From Gemmatimonadota bacterium (GTDB lineage Bacteria; Gemmatimonadota; Gemmatimonadetes; Longimicrobiales; Gaopeijiaceae), in assembly GCA_027623325.1 (NCBI GenBank), contig JAQBXY010000015.1, positions 1 through 64,000 of the forward strand: DNA of 64,000 nt, in the 5' to 3' direction. Positions 19,272 to 28,292 of this stretch are shown piece after piece (position 1 is the stretch's first letter; every line of letters starts with the position of its first letter). A program made the translations under genes and the position numbers. The notes beneath the pieces were generated by a model. The model worked only from the letters and a program-made list of their open reading frames with translations, was not told the DNA's origin and did not search any database.

Positions 19272-20779
19272 AAGATCACGCCTGCCACGGTCGCCGTCAT
19301 GAAGGCTGCCAGGGATCCGCCCACCATCGCCCGGAGTCCCAGTCGGGAAAGATCGTGCCGTCTACCCGGCGCGATGCCGCCGATCCCTCCGATCTGAACT
19401 GCGATCGAAGCGAAGTTCGCGAAGCCGGAGAGCGCATAGGTCGCGATGATGATCGAGCGGGGCTGAAGCTGATGGTCACCGCCCAGAGTTCCCGCAAGCT
19501 GGAGGTAGGCGACAAACTCGTTGAGAATCGTCTTGACGCCCATGAGCGACGCGACCGTCGGCGCATCGACCCAGGGGACTCCCATGAGCCACGCGAGCGG
19601 CGCGAGCAAGAACCCGAGAATCGACTCGAAGGTCAGATCTCCAAACCCCACGAGCCCCCCTGCCCAGCCCAGCATCCCGTTACACAGATGGATGAGTGCG
19701 ATGAAGGCGAGCAGCATGGCACCCACGTTGAGCGCCAGGAACAGGCCCTCCGAGGCCCCCCGAGCCGCCGCATCGATGACGTTCACATCGGGGCGTTCAA
19801 CGACGATCCCCGCGGACTCCGCAGTCTCCGGGACGCCGTCTTCCGGCACCATGATCTTGGCGATGACCAGGGCTGCGGGAGCCGACATCACCGAGGCCGC
19901 GATGAGGTGCCCTGCGATGTCGGGGAAGTACGAGATCAACATGCCGACGTAGGCGGCCATCACCCCACCCGCGACCGTGGCGAACCCCCCGGTCATGACC
20001 GCCATCAACTCCGACATGGTCATCTTGTCCACGAACGGCTTGATCAGAAGCGGAGCCTCCGTTTGTCCGACGAAGACGTTGCCCGCGGCCGAAAGTGTTT
20101 CGGCTCCCGACGTGCCCATCGTCCGCTGCATAACCCACGCCATGCCACGCACGGCGACCTGCATGATGCCGAGGTGGTACAGCACCGTCATCAGCGCTGA
20201 AAAGAAGATGATGGTCGGCAGCACGTTGAACGCGATCACCGCGCCCGTTTGAGCGACCTGCCCGGGCAACGCCGAGAAGTCGCCCTGCCCCACGACCCCA
20301 GTGCCGACCGGCACCGTCGCATAGACCAGGTTTCCGAACACGAATTGTGCGCCGCTCATCGTGAAACCGAGCAGTGCGACGACCACCCGTCCTGCGGCGT
20401 CGAAGACCCCAGCTCCCAGCGGCGTCTTCAGTATGAAGACGGCGAACCCCATCTGCAGCGCGACCCCCCAACCTACGACGCGCCAAGAAATGCGACCGCG
20501 GTCCAGGCTGAGGGCCCAGGCGATCCCTCCGATGACCAGCAACCCCAGGAGCGAGCGTAGCCGCTCGAGGAGGGGCGTACCCAACGAACCTCGTGGTACG
20601 CTGATCGTGGGTGCTTCCTGGACTGGGATCGCGACCGCCGTACCGCTCGAAACGGGCGGGCCATGACTCAATTCGGCCCCGTAAGGGCTTCCCGAAGCAG
20701 CACCGGGGGCGGCGAACAGGACGACCGCCACCGACACCATCCCCATCGAAACAGGGAGTACGGTGAGGAATCGCTTCAT
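19268..20779 (-). CDS. nupC: NupC-family concentrative nucleoside transporter
   Basis: This inner-membrane symporter imports nucleosides with H+ or Na+. The 503-residue protein contains the CNT core: a nucleoside-recognition region, GAQFVFGNLV, the AGNVFVGQTEAPLLIKPF signature with MTMSELMAVMTGGFATVAG, and a distal ALSGFANFASIAVQIGGIG block. About ten hydrophobic segments are visible. Unlike roughly 400-residue NupC, it carries about 75 extra N-terminal residues. These comprise a signal-peptide-like stretch (about 5-29, ending APGAASG) and a polar linker before the first core helix. It overlaps the purine nucleoside phosphorylase gene by 4 bp. Confidence 0.9.
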   Translation of the reverse strand: MKRFLTVLPVSMGMVSVAVVLFAAPGAASGSPYGAELSHGPPVSSGTAVAIPVQEAPTISVPRGSLGTPLLERLRSLLGLLVIGGIAWALSLDRGRISWRVVGWGVALQMGFAVFILKTPLGAGVFDAAGRVVVALLGFTMSGAQFVFGNLVYATVPVGTGVVGQGDFSALPGQVAQTGAVIAFNVLPTIIFFSALMTVLYHLGIMQVAVRGMAWVMQRTMGTSGAETLSAAGNVFVGQTEAPLLIKPFVDKMTMSELMAVMTGGFATVAGGVMAAYVGMLISYFPDIAGHLIAASVMSAPAALVIAKIMVPEDGVPETAESAGIVVERPDVNVIDAAARGASEGLFLALNVGAMLLAFIALIHLCNGMLGWAGGLVGFGDLTFESILGFLLAPLAWLMGVPWVDAPTVASLMGVKTILNEFVAYLQLAGTLGGDHQLQPRSIIIATYALSGFANFASIAVQIGGIGGIAPGRRHDLSRLGLRAMVGGSLAAFMTATVAGVIL

Positions 20780-20916
20780 GGCACGGAAGTCCGCAGACGA
20801 GGGGGCACGATCGCGGCAATATCGAGGACGGCGGGCCGCTTCACCAGCCGGAGGTGGCGTGCCGACGCCCTGAGCAGCGTCCTCACGACCGGCTGACGTG
20901 ATTCCGTCGGCGTGTC

Positions 20917-20929
20917 CGCCATTTTGGCA
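20917..20929 (+). promoter_or_regulatory. Dyad element upstream of dnaK
   Basis: CGCCA-TTT-TGGCA is an imperfect inverted repeat of the form TGCCA-N3-TGGCA. Its centre lies about 58 bases upstream of the GG of the sigma-54-like promoter at 20980-20995. The same 13-bp element, identical at 10 of 13 aligned positions and followed in both cases by a G, occurs upstream of hslV at 37338-37350. The likely role is an activator or repressor site; this is inference. Confidence 0.4.
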
Positions 20930-20979
20930 GTTCTTCGCGAGAAACCCGCCAATCCGGCGGGATTTTCACCCTCGTTCGT

Positions 20980-20995
20980 CGGCATGGGGATTGCA
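20980..20995 (+). promoter_or_regulatory. Candidate sigma-54 promoter of dnaK
   Basis: CGGCAT-GGGGA-TTGCA matches the sigma-54 consensus TGGCAC-N5-TTGCA at 9 of 11 positions, including the near-invariant GG and GC at exact spacing. Transcription would begin near 21007, about 40 bases before the dnaK ATG. A small hairpin (CCCGCC / GGCGGG, 20945-20961) lies upstream. No CIRCE (HrcA) or HAIR (HspR) element is visible in the 269-bp intergenic region. Confidence 0.5.
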
Positions 20996-21048
20996 TTTCT
21001 CGTGCCGTACGTCGTGCGCATTCATTAATCGCTGAGAAGAGGGAAGAC

Positions 21049-22992
21049 ATGGGCAAAGTCATCGGAATCGACCTCGGAACCACCAACTCGGTGGTTGCGG
21101 TCATGGAGGGCGGCGAGCCCGTCGTGATTCCAAACTCGGAAGGTGGTCGGACGACCCCGTCGGTCGTGGGCTTCACGAAGGACGGGGAGCGCCTCGTGGG
21201 ACAGGTGGCGCGTCGTCAGGCGATCACGAATCCGGAGAACACGGTGTTCTCCATCAAGCGATTCATGGGGAGAAAGCACGACGAGGTCATGGAAGAGGAG
21301 AAGCTCGTGCCGTATGACGTGGATCACGATGCGAGCAAACGCGTTACGGTGAAGATCCCGAACGCCGATAAGACGTTCACGCCCCCGGAAATCAGCGCAA
21401 TCATTCTTCAGAAGATGCGCCAGACCGCCGAGGACTACCTCGGCACCAAGGTCAGCCAGGCCGTGATCACGGTCCCCGCCTACTTCAACGACGCTCAGCG
21501 GCAGGCCACCAAGGACGCCGGCAAGATCGCCGGTCTCGAAGTCCTGCGGATCATCAACGAGCCGACCGCGGCGGCACTCGCCTACGGTCTCGACAAGAAG
21601 GCCGAAGAGAAGATCGCCGTGTTCGATCTCGGCGGCGGCACGTACGACATTTCGATCCTCGAGTTGGGTGACGGCGTCTTCGAAGTGAAGTCCACCAACG
21701 GAGACACTCACCTCGGCGGTGACGACTACGATCAGCGAGTCATCAATTGGCTCGTGACGGAGTTCAAGAAGGACCAGGGCATCGATCTGTCCAAGGACTC
21801 CATGGCTCTCCAGCGCCTCAAAGAGGCAGCCGAGAAGGCCAAGATGGAGCTGTCCACAACCATGACTTCGGACATCAACCTGCCCTTCATCACGGCGACG
21901 CAGGACGGACCGAAGCACCTGAACTACAGCCTCACGCGGGCCAAGTTCGAACAACTCGTCGACGAGCTGAATCAGCGTACGATTCCGCCCATGGAGATGG
22001 CGCTCAAGGATGCCGGGCTGACCAAAGCCGACATCGATGAGGTCATCCTGGTAGGGGGATCGACGAGAATTCCGAAGATCCAGGAGATCGTGAAGGCGTT
22101 CTTCGGCAAGGACCCACATCGGGGAGTCAATCCCGATGAGGTTGTGGCGGTAGGCGCCGCGATCCAGGGCGGAGTCCTGTCCGGAGATGTCAAGGATGTG
22201 GTGCTGCTGGACGTGACGCCGCTCTCCCTGGGCATCGAGACGCTGGGTGGTGTCATGACCTCACTGATTGAACGCAACACGACGATCCCGACCAAGAAGG
22301 CAGAGGTCTTTTCGACCGCCGAGGACACGCAGACCACGGTCGAGATCCATGTCCTTCAGGGTGAGCGGAAGATGGCGATGGACAACAAGACCATCGGCAA
22401 ATTCCAGTTGACCGGCATTCCACCGGCACCACGCGGCGTACCCCAGGTCGAGGTCACGTTCGACATCGACGCCAATGGCATTCTGCACGTCTCGGCAAAG
22501 GATCGGACGACCGGCAAAGAGCAGAAGATCCGAATCGAGGCTTCGAGCGGACTCTCGGACGCCGAGATCAACCGGATGGTGCAGGACGCAGAGGTCCACG
22601 CGTCTGAGGACGACGAACGGCGCCAAAAGGTCGAGTCACGGAATCAGCTCGACTCCCTCGTCTATCAGGTCGAGAAGGACATCGGAGAATGGGGTGACAA
22701 GGTCTCGGAAGAGACCCGGGGGCGGCTCACGGAGGCGACCGACGCCGCCAAGGAAGCGCTGAAGGGTGATAAGCTCGAGACCATCAACTCCGCCCGCGAC
22801 GAGCTCATGCAGGCATTCAGTGCGGCGGGGCAGGAGATGTACCAGTCCCAGGCGGCTGAACCCGAGGCGGCCGGAGAAGACGGGACTGAGTACGACGATC
22901 AGGGAACGGCCGAAGAGGTCGTGGACGAAGCAGCGGCGGACGATGGTGTGGTCGAAGCCGACTACGAGATCGTCGACGAGGACAAGAAGTAG
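21049..22992 (+). CDS. dnaK: Hsp70 chaperone DnaK
   Basis: This is the cytoplasmic ATP-dependent chaperone. The 647-residue protein has the complete Hsp70 layout: [18 protein letters not shown] at the N-terminus, the phosphate loops ([42 protein letters not shown]), the linker [15 protein letters not shown], the beta substrate-binding domain and the helical lid. It ends in an acidic tail finishing EDKK. It stands alone; grpE, dnaJ and hrcA are not adjacent. It is divergent from nupC and is followed by a strong hairpin terminator. A candidate sigma-54 promoter lies upstream. Confidence 0.98.
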   Translation: MGKVIGIDLGTTNSVVAVMEGGEPVVIPNSEGGRTTPSVVGFTKDGERLVGQVARRQAITNPENTVFSIKRFMGRKHDEVMEEEKLVPYDVDHDASKRVTVKIPNADKTFTPPEISAIILQKMRQTAEDYLGTKVSQAVITVPAYFNDAQRQATKDAGKIAGLEVLRIINEPTAAALAYGLDKKAEEKIAVFDLGGGTYDISILELGDGVFEVKSTNGDTHLGGDDYDQRVINWLVTEFKKDQGIDLSKDSMALQRLKEAAEKAKMELSTTMTSDINLPFITATQDGPKHLNYSLTRAKFEQLVDELNQRTIPPMEMALKDAGLTKADIDEVILVGGSTRIPKIQEIVKAFFGKDPHRGVNPDEVVAVGAAIQGGVLSGDVKDVVLLDVTPLSLGIETLGGVMTSLIERNTTIPTKKAEVFSTAEDTQTTVEIHVLQGERKMAMDNKTIGKFQLTGIPPAPRGVPQVEVTFDIDANGILHVSAKDRTTGKEQKIRIEASSGLSDAEINRMVQDAEVHASEDDERRQKVESRNQLDSLVYQVEKDIGEWGDKVSEETRGRLTEATDAAKEALKGDKLETINSARDELMQAFSAAGQEMYQSQAAEPEAAGEDGTEYDDQGTAEEVVDEAAADDGVVEADYEIVDEDKK

Positions 22993-23022
22993 TCTCCTCT
23001 GCGAACCGTCGATGATGTGAGT

Positions 23023-23056
23023 GGAGCCGGCGGGGCAACCCGCCGGCTCCTTCTCA
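23023..23056 (+). terminator. Hairpin terminator after dnaK
   Basis: A perfect 12-bp stem (GGAGCCGGCGGG / CCCGCCGGCTCC) is capped by the tetraloop GCAA, a GNRA type. It begins 31 bases after the dnaK stop and is followed by TTCTC. The T-run is poor but the stem is very stable. Confidence 0.75.
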
Positions 23057-23074
23057 TCGTCGAAGACACTTGTA

Positions 23075-23100
23075 GAAGGTCGGATCGAGATTCGACCTTC
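23075..23100 (+). repeat. Inverted repeat upstream of htrA
   Basis: GAAGGTCG at 23075-23082 and CGACCTTC at 23093-23100 are perfect 8-base arms with a 10-base spacer, about 80 bases before the htrA start. It could be an operator for envelope-stress control or a leader hairpin. No T-run follows, so a terminator is unlikely. Confidence 0.4.
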
Positions 23101-23180
23101 CCGGGTAGGAAGGACCGACATACCGGGACTCCGCCAGCGGGTACCCGGCACCAATGGATGCGACTGGGGAGGGAGTAGGC

Positions 23181-24731
23181 ATGTACGATCCGCTGAAGGC
23201 CAAGGCACGTGTCGTCATGTACGCGGCTACCGCCGCACTCGTCGGTATCGGCATCGCCGCCGGGCTTGGGTGGACAAGCACGTCCCACGCTATGCCCTTG
23301 CTCAACGAGGTCGGTCAGGTCTCGGAGGCGGCCGTGCGTCCGGCCCTGGACCTCAGCGATGCGTTCACGAATCTCGCTGATGCCGTCACTCCCGCGGTCG
23401 TTCGGATCGAGAGCCGCAGAACCGCACAGGCACGAGACCGCGAGGAGGTCCCTCAGCAGTTCCGACAGTTTTTCGATACGCCGGAAGGCACTCCCGCTCC
23501 GCCCCAGTCTCAGATTTCTGGCGGAAGCGGGTTCATCGTCTCTTCCGATGGCTACATCCTCACCAACAATCACGTCGTGGAAGGTGCGACGGACGTTCGG
23601 GTCTACTTCCCGGATCGCCGCTATTTCCAGGCTCGGATCATCGGCACGGATCCCTTTACTGACGTGGCGGTCATCAAGGTGGACGTCGACGAAACGCTTC
23701 CCGCCATGGTCATTGGCGACTCCGACCGCATCAAGGTGGGCGAGTGGATTCTCGCGATCGGCAACCCTGGATTCGGAGCGTCGACCCAACTCGACTTCAC
23801 GGTGACCGCCGGCATCATCAGCGCCCGGGGCCGCGGACTACAGCTTCTGCAGCGCGATCTGTTCAACGATCCTCGCTACGGGGCTGACCTCTCACCCTAT
23901 GCGATCGAGGATTTCATCCAGACGGACGCGGTGATCAATCCCGGGAACTCGGGTGGGCCGATGGTCAATCTCCGTGGACAGGTCGTGGGTATCAATTCTG
24001 CGATCGCGTCGACCACCGGGGTCTATCAGGGATATGGCTTCGCCATCCCGATCAATCTGGCGCGCCGAATCATGGAGGACCTCGTCGAATACGGGCATGT
24101 GAGACGGCCCCGGATCGGGGTCACCATCGAGGAAATCGAAGCGGAAGATGCCGAACAGTATGGCCTGCCCTCGGTCTCGGGGGTGCTCGTTCAGGCGGTC
24201 GATCGGAGCGGGCCTTCGGCCGGAGCGCTTCGCCCAGAAGACGTGATCGTGAGGCTGGATGACGAGCCCGTCGGGTATGTGTCTGAGTTGCAGGCGGAGA
24301 TCGCCGAACGCCGACCGGGCGACCGAGTCCGCCTCACGGTCTACCGCGCCCGTCAGTCCATCCAAGTCGAAGTCCGGCTCGGGGATGCTCCGATCAACGA
24401 CGTACCGGCCGTGGTGGCTGAAGCCGCGACCAACGCCGAAGAGCGACTCGGCATCAATGTGGAAGCACTCGATGCTCAACGCGCTCAGGACCTCGGATTC
24501 AGCGATCCCAGCGGAGTCATCCTGTCGGAGGTCGCCCGCGGAAGCGCGGCCGAGCGGCGCAACATCAACAACTATCGGGGCTACAAGCTCATCCGGATCA
24601 ACGATGCCGAGATTGCGACGCCCGATGACGTTCGTGCCGCCCTCGTCGGAGCAGCTGCGGGAGAGATCGTATCGCTGCATTTCCTGCATCCCAACGGCGA
24701 CGAACGCGTCGTAAACGTGCGGATGCCCTGA
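23181..24731 (+). CDS. DegP/HtrA-family periplasmic serine protease
   Basis: This is a trypsin-like protease/chaperone that removes misfolded envelope proteins. I choose the ATG at 23181 because GGAGGGAG sits 7-8 bases before it; an in-frame ATG at 23154 would add nine residues. The 516-residue protein has an N-terminal membrane anchor or signal (about 12-31). The catalytic triad is His131 (TNNHVV), Asp161 (DPFTDVAVIKV) and Ser257 (NPGNSGGPM). Two PDZ domains follow (about 300-390 and 410-510). It lies between dnaK and the tRNA-Leu gene, on the same strand, with its own leader. Confidence 0.95.
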   Translation: MYDPLKAKARVVMYAATAALVGIGIAAGLGWTSTSHAMPLLNEVGQVSEAAVRPALDLSDAFTNLADAVTPAVVRIESRRTAQARDREEVPQQFRQFFDTPEGTPAPPQSQISGGSGFIVSSDGYILTNNHVVEGATDVRVYFPDRRYFQARIIGTDPFTDVAVIKVDVDETLPAMVIGDSDRIKVGEWILAIGNPGFGASTQLDFTVTAGIISARGRGLQLLQRDLFNDPRYGADLSPYAIEDFIQTDAVINPGNSGGPMVNLRGQVVGINSAIASTTGVYQGYGFAIPINLARRIMEDLVEYGHVRRPRIGVTIEEIEAEDAEQYGLPSVSGVLVQAVDRSGPSAGALRPEDVIVRLDDEPVGYVSELQAEIAERRPGDRVRLTVYRARQSIQVEVRLGDAPINDVPAVVAEAATNAEERLGINVEALDAQRAQDLGFSDPSGVILSEVARGSAAERRNINNYRGYKLIRINDAEIATPDDVRAALVGAAAGEIVSLHFLHPNGDERVVNVRMP

Positions 24732-24754
24732 GCAAGGGGCTCGCGGGTGTGTGG

Positions 24755-24788
24755 ACGGGGTGCGGGACTCACAGGTCCCTCACCCCGT
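24755..24788 (+). terminator. Hairpin after htrA
   Basis: ACGGGGTG-C-GGGAC ... GTCCC-T-CACCCCGT forms a 13-bp stem with one internal mismatch and a small loop, starting 23 bases after the htrA stop. No T-run follows, so termination strength is uncertain. Confidence 0.5.
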
Positions 24789-24807
24789 TCGCCGTTACGG
24801 CCTGAGA

Positions 24808-24837
24808 TTGAACGCTTTATCTCTGTGGGTTTATCTT
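24808..24837 (+). promoter_or_regulatory. Candidate sigma-70 promoter for tRNA-Leu/tig
   Basis: TTGAAC at 24808-24813 and TATCTT at 24832-24837 are separated by 18 bases, with TTATCT one base earlier giving 17. The start point would be near 24844, immediately before the tRNA 5' end. The leader would be very short, so the call is tentative. Confidence 0.4.
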
Positions 24838-24845
24838 TGGCGAGC

Positions 24846-24928
24846 GCGAAAGTGGCGGAACTGGTAGACGCGCGGGATTTAGGATCCCGTGGCCTCGTGC
24901 CTTGGGGGTTCGAGTCCCCCCTTTCGCA
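24846..24928 (+). tRNA. tRNA-Leu (anticodon TAG)
   Basis: The cloverleaf is complete. The seven-base acceptor stem GCGAAAG pairs with CTTTCGC and the discriminator is A. The D-arm contains AACTGGTAGACGC, and the anticodon stem CGGGA/TCCCG holds the loop TTTAGGA with anticodon TAG (reads CTA and other CTN codons). The long class II variable arm GGCCTCGTGCC and the T-arm GGGGGTTCGAGTCCCCC follow. The 3' CCA is not encoded. It lies 41 bases before the trigger factor gene. Confidence 0.97.
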
Positions 24929-24969
24929 CTCGCAAGTCCCAATCTCAGTAACCCCTACCGTGTGACGGT

Positions 24970-26247
24970 ATGACGATAGACGCATCCCGACTGCAGATTT
25001 CCGTTCAGGAGCAAGAGCGGTGGCGACGGCGAATGAGCGTGACCGTTCCCGCTGCCCTCGTCCAGGAAGAGGAAAAACGAGCGGCACGGAAACTGGCTTC
25101 ACAGGCTAGCCTAAAAGGCTTCCGGAAAGGCCGTGTCCCTTCCCGTGTGATCGAGTCCCGCTTCGGGGGCGCGCTTCGCCGCGAGGCCCTCGACCGCCTC
25201 ATCGGCAGTGCCTATCGCGAGGCGTTGGCATCTCAAGAGCTGCGGCCGATCAGCGAGGGGGAAATCGACGACGTCCACTACCAGCCCGACGAAGACCTGA
25301 CCTTCGCCATCACCTTCGATGTCGAGCCGGTCCTCGAGCTCGAACGCCTCGGCGGCTTCGCCATCGAGCGCACGACACAGGCCGTGACGGACGAGCAGAT
25401 CGCGGAAGTACTCGCTCGGGTCCGGGAACAGAACGGGGTGTGGCAACCCTTCGAAGAAGGACTCCCGCAGGAAAAGGACCTCGTTTCGGTCAAGATCGTT
25501 CGCCTGGCCGAGGGAGGGGAACCGACCGACGCGGGACGTGATTATGACTTCTTGATCGGGCAGGGGGATGCGATTGCCGACATCGAGAACGCGATCAAGA
25601 CTCTCGAGGTGGGTAGGTCCGGCGACTTCGACGTCACCTTCCCCGAAGACTTCCCTGACCAGAGCCGGAGGGGGGAATCCGAGCGGATTCGTATCTCTCT
25701 CGTATCGCGCCGGTCGATGGATTTGCCCGAACTCGACGACGACCTGGCCAAACAGGTCGGCGATTTCGAAACACTCGATGCGCTCCGGAGCAGGATTCGA
25801 GAAGACATGGAGAAGGAGGCCTCGCAGCAGGCCGAGGCCGTGGTTCGCGGACGCCTGCTCGACATGCTGGTGGATGCGAACCCCTTCGAGGTTCCGGCGT
25901 CTATGGTCGCACGCTACGCCGATCGTGTGATCGGCGACGCGAAGAACATCCCGGAAGAGAAACTCGCCGAATTCCGCGAGCAGATTCGGCCGGAGGCCGA
26001 GCGGGCGGTGAAGCGGATCTTGATGGTGGAACGGATCGCCCAGGTCCAGGGCCTGGCGGCGACCGATGACGATCTCGATGTACGGATCCAGGAGATCGCT
26101 ACCAAGAACAAAGCGGACCCGGCCAAGGTATACGCAGAGTTCCAGAAGGCCGGTCGCCTCGAGTCGATGGAACGGGAGTTGACCGAGAACGCGGTATTCG
26201 AGTTCCTAAAGGGACAATCCGAGATCACCGACGCGCCGGCCGCCTGA
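24970..26247 (+). CDS. tig: Trigger factor
   Basis: This is a ribosome-associated chaperone and peptidyl-prolyl isomerase. The 425-residue protein has the ribosome-binding domain with the signature GFRKGRVP at 50-57, a central FKBP-type PPIase domain (about 160-245, including KDLVSVKIV and [13 protein letters not shown]), and the long helical C-terminal chaperone domain. It opens the tig-clpP-clpX cluster, a widely conserved order. Confidence 0.96.
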   Translation: MTIDASRLQISVQEQERWRRRMSVTVPAALVQEEEKRAARKLASQASLKGFRKGRVPSRVIESRFGGALRREALDRLIGSAYREALASQELRPISEGEIDDVHYQPDEDLTFAITFDVEPVLELERLGGFAIERTTQAVTDEQIAEVLARVREQNGVWQPFEEGLPQEKDLVSVKIVRLAEGGEPTDAGRDYDFLIGQGDAIADIENAIKTLEVGRSGDFDVTFPEDFPDQSRRGESERIRISLVSRRSMDLPELDDDLAKQVGDFETLDALRSRIREDMEKEASQQAEAVVRGRLLDMLVDANPFEVPASMVARYADRVIGDAKNIPEEKLAEFREQIRPEAERAVKRILMVERIAQVQGLAATDDDLDVRIQEIATKNKADPAKVYAEFQKAGRLESMERELTENAVFEFLKGQSEITDAPAA

Positions 26248-26267
26248 CGGCACGCCCAGGGAAACAC

Positions 26268-26897
26268 ATGACGATTTATCCTCCGTATGTCATCGAACGC
26301 ACCAGCCGCGGTGAACGCAGCTACGATATTTTCAGCCGGCTCCTCATGGACCGGATCGTTTTTCTCGGCACAGCGATCGACGACAACGTCGCGAACATCA
26401 TCCTCGCGCAGCTGCTCTTTTTGGACGCCGAGGACCCGGAGCGGGACATCTTCATGTACATCAATTCGCCCGGTGGCAGCGTGTACGCCGGCCTGGCGAT
26501 CTACGATACGATGCAGCACCTACGCGCCCCGGTCTCGACATTCTGTGTCGGCATGGCCGCTTCGATGGGAGCGGTGTTGCTCACGGCCGGCGCCAAAGGC
26601 AAGAGAAGCGCCCTCCCGAACTCGCGGATCATGATGCACCAGCCATCCGGTGGCTCCCACGGAACGGCCTCAGATATTCAGATCGCCGCACAAGAAATCT
26701 TGCATATCCGAGAGAAACTGAACGGTATTGTTGCTAAGCACACGGGTCAGAGCACGGAGCGGATCGCCGACGACGTCGACCGCGACAGGTTCATGAGTCC
26801 CGAGGCCGCCGTGGAGTACGGTCTCATCGATCGGGTCTTAGAGGGCCCGGTTCGGCCGGTGAAGGGAAAGCCCGTCGATTCGGACAGCGCCGAGTAG
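26268..26897 (+). CDS. clpP: ATP-dependent Clp protease proteolytic subunit
   Basis: This is the tetradecameric serine peptidase that works with ClpX. The 209-residue protein has Ser99 in [11 protein letters not shown], His124 in MMHQPSGG, and the third triad member, an Asp at about 171-173, in [11 protein letters not shown]. The N-terminal residues form the usual short propeptide/loop region ([22 protein letters not shown]). It lies 20 bp after tig and 21 bp before clpX. Confidence 0.97.
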   Translation: MTIYPPYVIERTSRGERSYDIFSRLLMDRIVFLGTAIDDNVANIILAQLLFLDAEDPERDIFMYINSPGGSVYAGLAIYDTMQHLRAPVSTFCVGMAASMGAVLLTAGAKGKRSALPNSRIMMHQPSGGSHGTASDIQIAAQEILHIREKLNGIVAKHTGQSTERIADDVDRDRFMSPEAAVEYGLIDRVLEGPVRPVKGKPVDSDSAE

Positions 26898-26918
26898 AAT
26901 CGGAACGAGGAGTCGCAC

Positions 26919-28148
26919 ATGACGGACAAACACCTCCGATGCAGTTTCTGCGGAAAGTCCAAGGAGAGCGTCAAGAAGTTCATCTCCGGACCTAACGTCT
27001 ATATCTGCAACGAGTGTATCTCGCTCTGTAACGAGATCCTCGCCGAAGAGGAGGAGCGCGAGGCCCAGGAACAGACGGTTCCGAGCCCTACGCCGCAGGA
27101 GATCAAGGCGGTCCTCGACCAGTACGTGATCGGGCAGGAAGTCGCCAAGAGAGCCCTGTCCGTGTCGGTGTACAATCACTACAAGCGTGTCGCTCACCAG
27201 GGCGTGCTGGACGACGTCGAGATCGACAAGGCCAACATTCTCCTCATCGGTCCGACCGGTGTCGGCAAGACGCTGCTGGCGCAGACGCTGGCGCGAACGC
27301 TCCACGTGCCGTTCACGATCGCCGATGCCACGACGCTGACCGAGGCCGGCTACGTCGGCGAGGATGTAGAGAATATCCTCGTGCGGCTGTTGCAGGCCGC
27401 CGACTTCAACGTCGCCGAGTGCGAACGCGGCATCGTATACATCGACGAGATGGACAAGATCGCCCGAAAGTCGGAGAACCCTTCGATCACCCGTGACGTT
27501 TCGGGCGAGGGCGTGCAGCAGGCCCTTCTCAAGATCCTGGAAGGTACCATCGCAAGTGTGCCGCCTCAGGGCGGTCGCAAACACCCGCAGCAGGAATACA
27601 TCCAGATCAACACAAAGAACATCCTGTTCATTTGTGGGGGCGCCTTCGACGGATTGGAGAAGATCGTCGAGGCTCGGATCGGAAAGCGGAAGATCGGCTT
27701 CGACGGCGGCGACGTCGAGAAGAAGGAAGGCGATGTCATGCGGTGGGTCGAACCGGAAGATCTCCAGCGATATGGTCTTATTCCCGAGATCGTCGGTCGT
27801 CTCCCTGTGACTGTGAACCTCGAGGAGCTCGACGAAGCGACGCTGATACGGATTCTCCAGGAGCCGAAGAACGCTCTCGTGAAGCAATACGAGAAGATGT
27901 TCGAACTCGAGAGTATCGGCCTGACGATTGACCGAGACGCCATCGAGGCGATCGCTCGCAAGACGCTCGAACGGAACACGGGTGCGCGGGGCCTCCGGTC
28001 GATCATCGAAACGGTCATGCGCGACGTCATGTTCGACATCCCCTCTCGCAATGACGTCCGGGAGGTGGTCGTGACCGTAGAGTCGATCGAGGACGGGGTC
28101 CCTCCCCTTCTCGTCCTGCACTCGGGAGAACGGGCCAAGGAAGCGTAG
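26919..28148 (+). CDS. clpX: Clp protease ATPase subunit ClpX
   Basis: This is the AAA+ unfoldase for ClpP. The 409-residue protein has the N-terminal zinc-binding domain (Cys8, Cys11, Cys30, Cys33), Walker A GPTGVGKT at 111-118, Walker [11 protein letters not shown], the pore loop region ([11 protein letters not shown]) and the sensor/Arg-finger block [22 protein letters not shown] ribosome binding region precedes the ATG. A classical terminator follows. Confidence 0.97.
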   Translation: MTDKHLRCSFCGKSKESVKKFISGPNVYICNECISLCNEILAEEEEREAQEQTVPSPTPQEIKAVLDQYVIGQEVAKRALSVSVYNHYKRVAHQGVLDDVEIDKANILLIGPTGVGKTLLAQTLARTLHVPFTIADATTLTEAGYVGEDVENILVRLLQAADFNVAECERGIVYIDEMDKIARKSENPSITRDVSGEGVQQALLKILEGTIASVPPQGGRKHPQQEYIQINTKNILFICGGAFDGLEKIVEARIGKRKIGFDGGDVEKKEGDVMRWVEPEDLQRYGLIPEIVGRLPVTVNLEELDEATLIRILQEPKNALVKQYEKMFELESIGLTIDRDAIEAIARKTLERNTGARGLRSIIETVMRDVMFDIPSRNDVREVVVTVESIEDGVPPLLVLHSGERAKEA

Positions 28149-28172
28149 ACTTTACTTGTTGCCTGGACGACA

Positions 28173-28214
28173 AGAGCCCCCGGCGCGCCGAGCGACGGGG
28201 GCTCTCCCTTTTTT
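28173..28214 (+). terminator. Rho-independent terminator after clpX
   Basis: A 9-bp stem AGAGCCCCC / GGGGGCTCT, with GC-rich loop bases able to pair further, is followed by CCC and TTTTTT at 28209-28214. It lies 24 bases after the clpX stop and separates tig-clpP-clpX from lon. Confidence 0.9.
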
Positions 28215-28292
28215 CAATGGTCCCGAAGCCGTACGATACGCGGTCGACCCTTCTCGTAGGAGCTTCCGTTTGACCCGGAGTTCCTCATCCTG

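Noticed and set aside
20780-21048. Possible CIRCE or HAIR heat-shock operator before dnaK
   Set aside because: I looked for TTAGCACTC-N9-GAGTGCTAA and CTTGAGT-N7-ACTCAAG. Neither is present in recognisable form.
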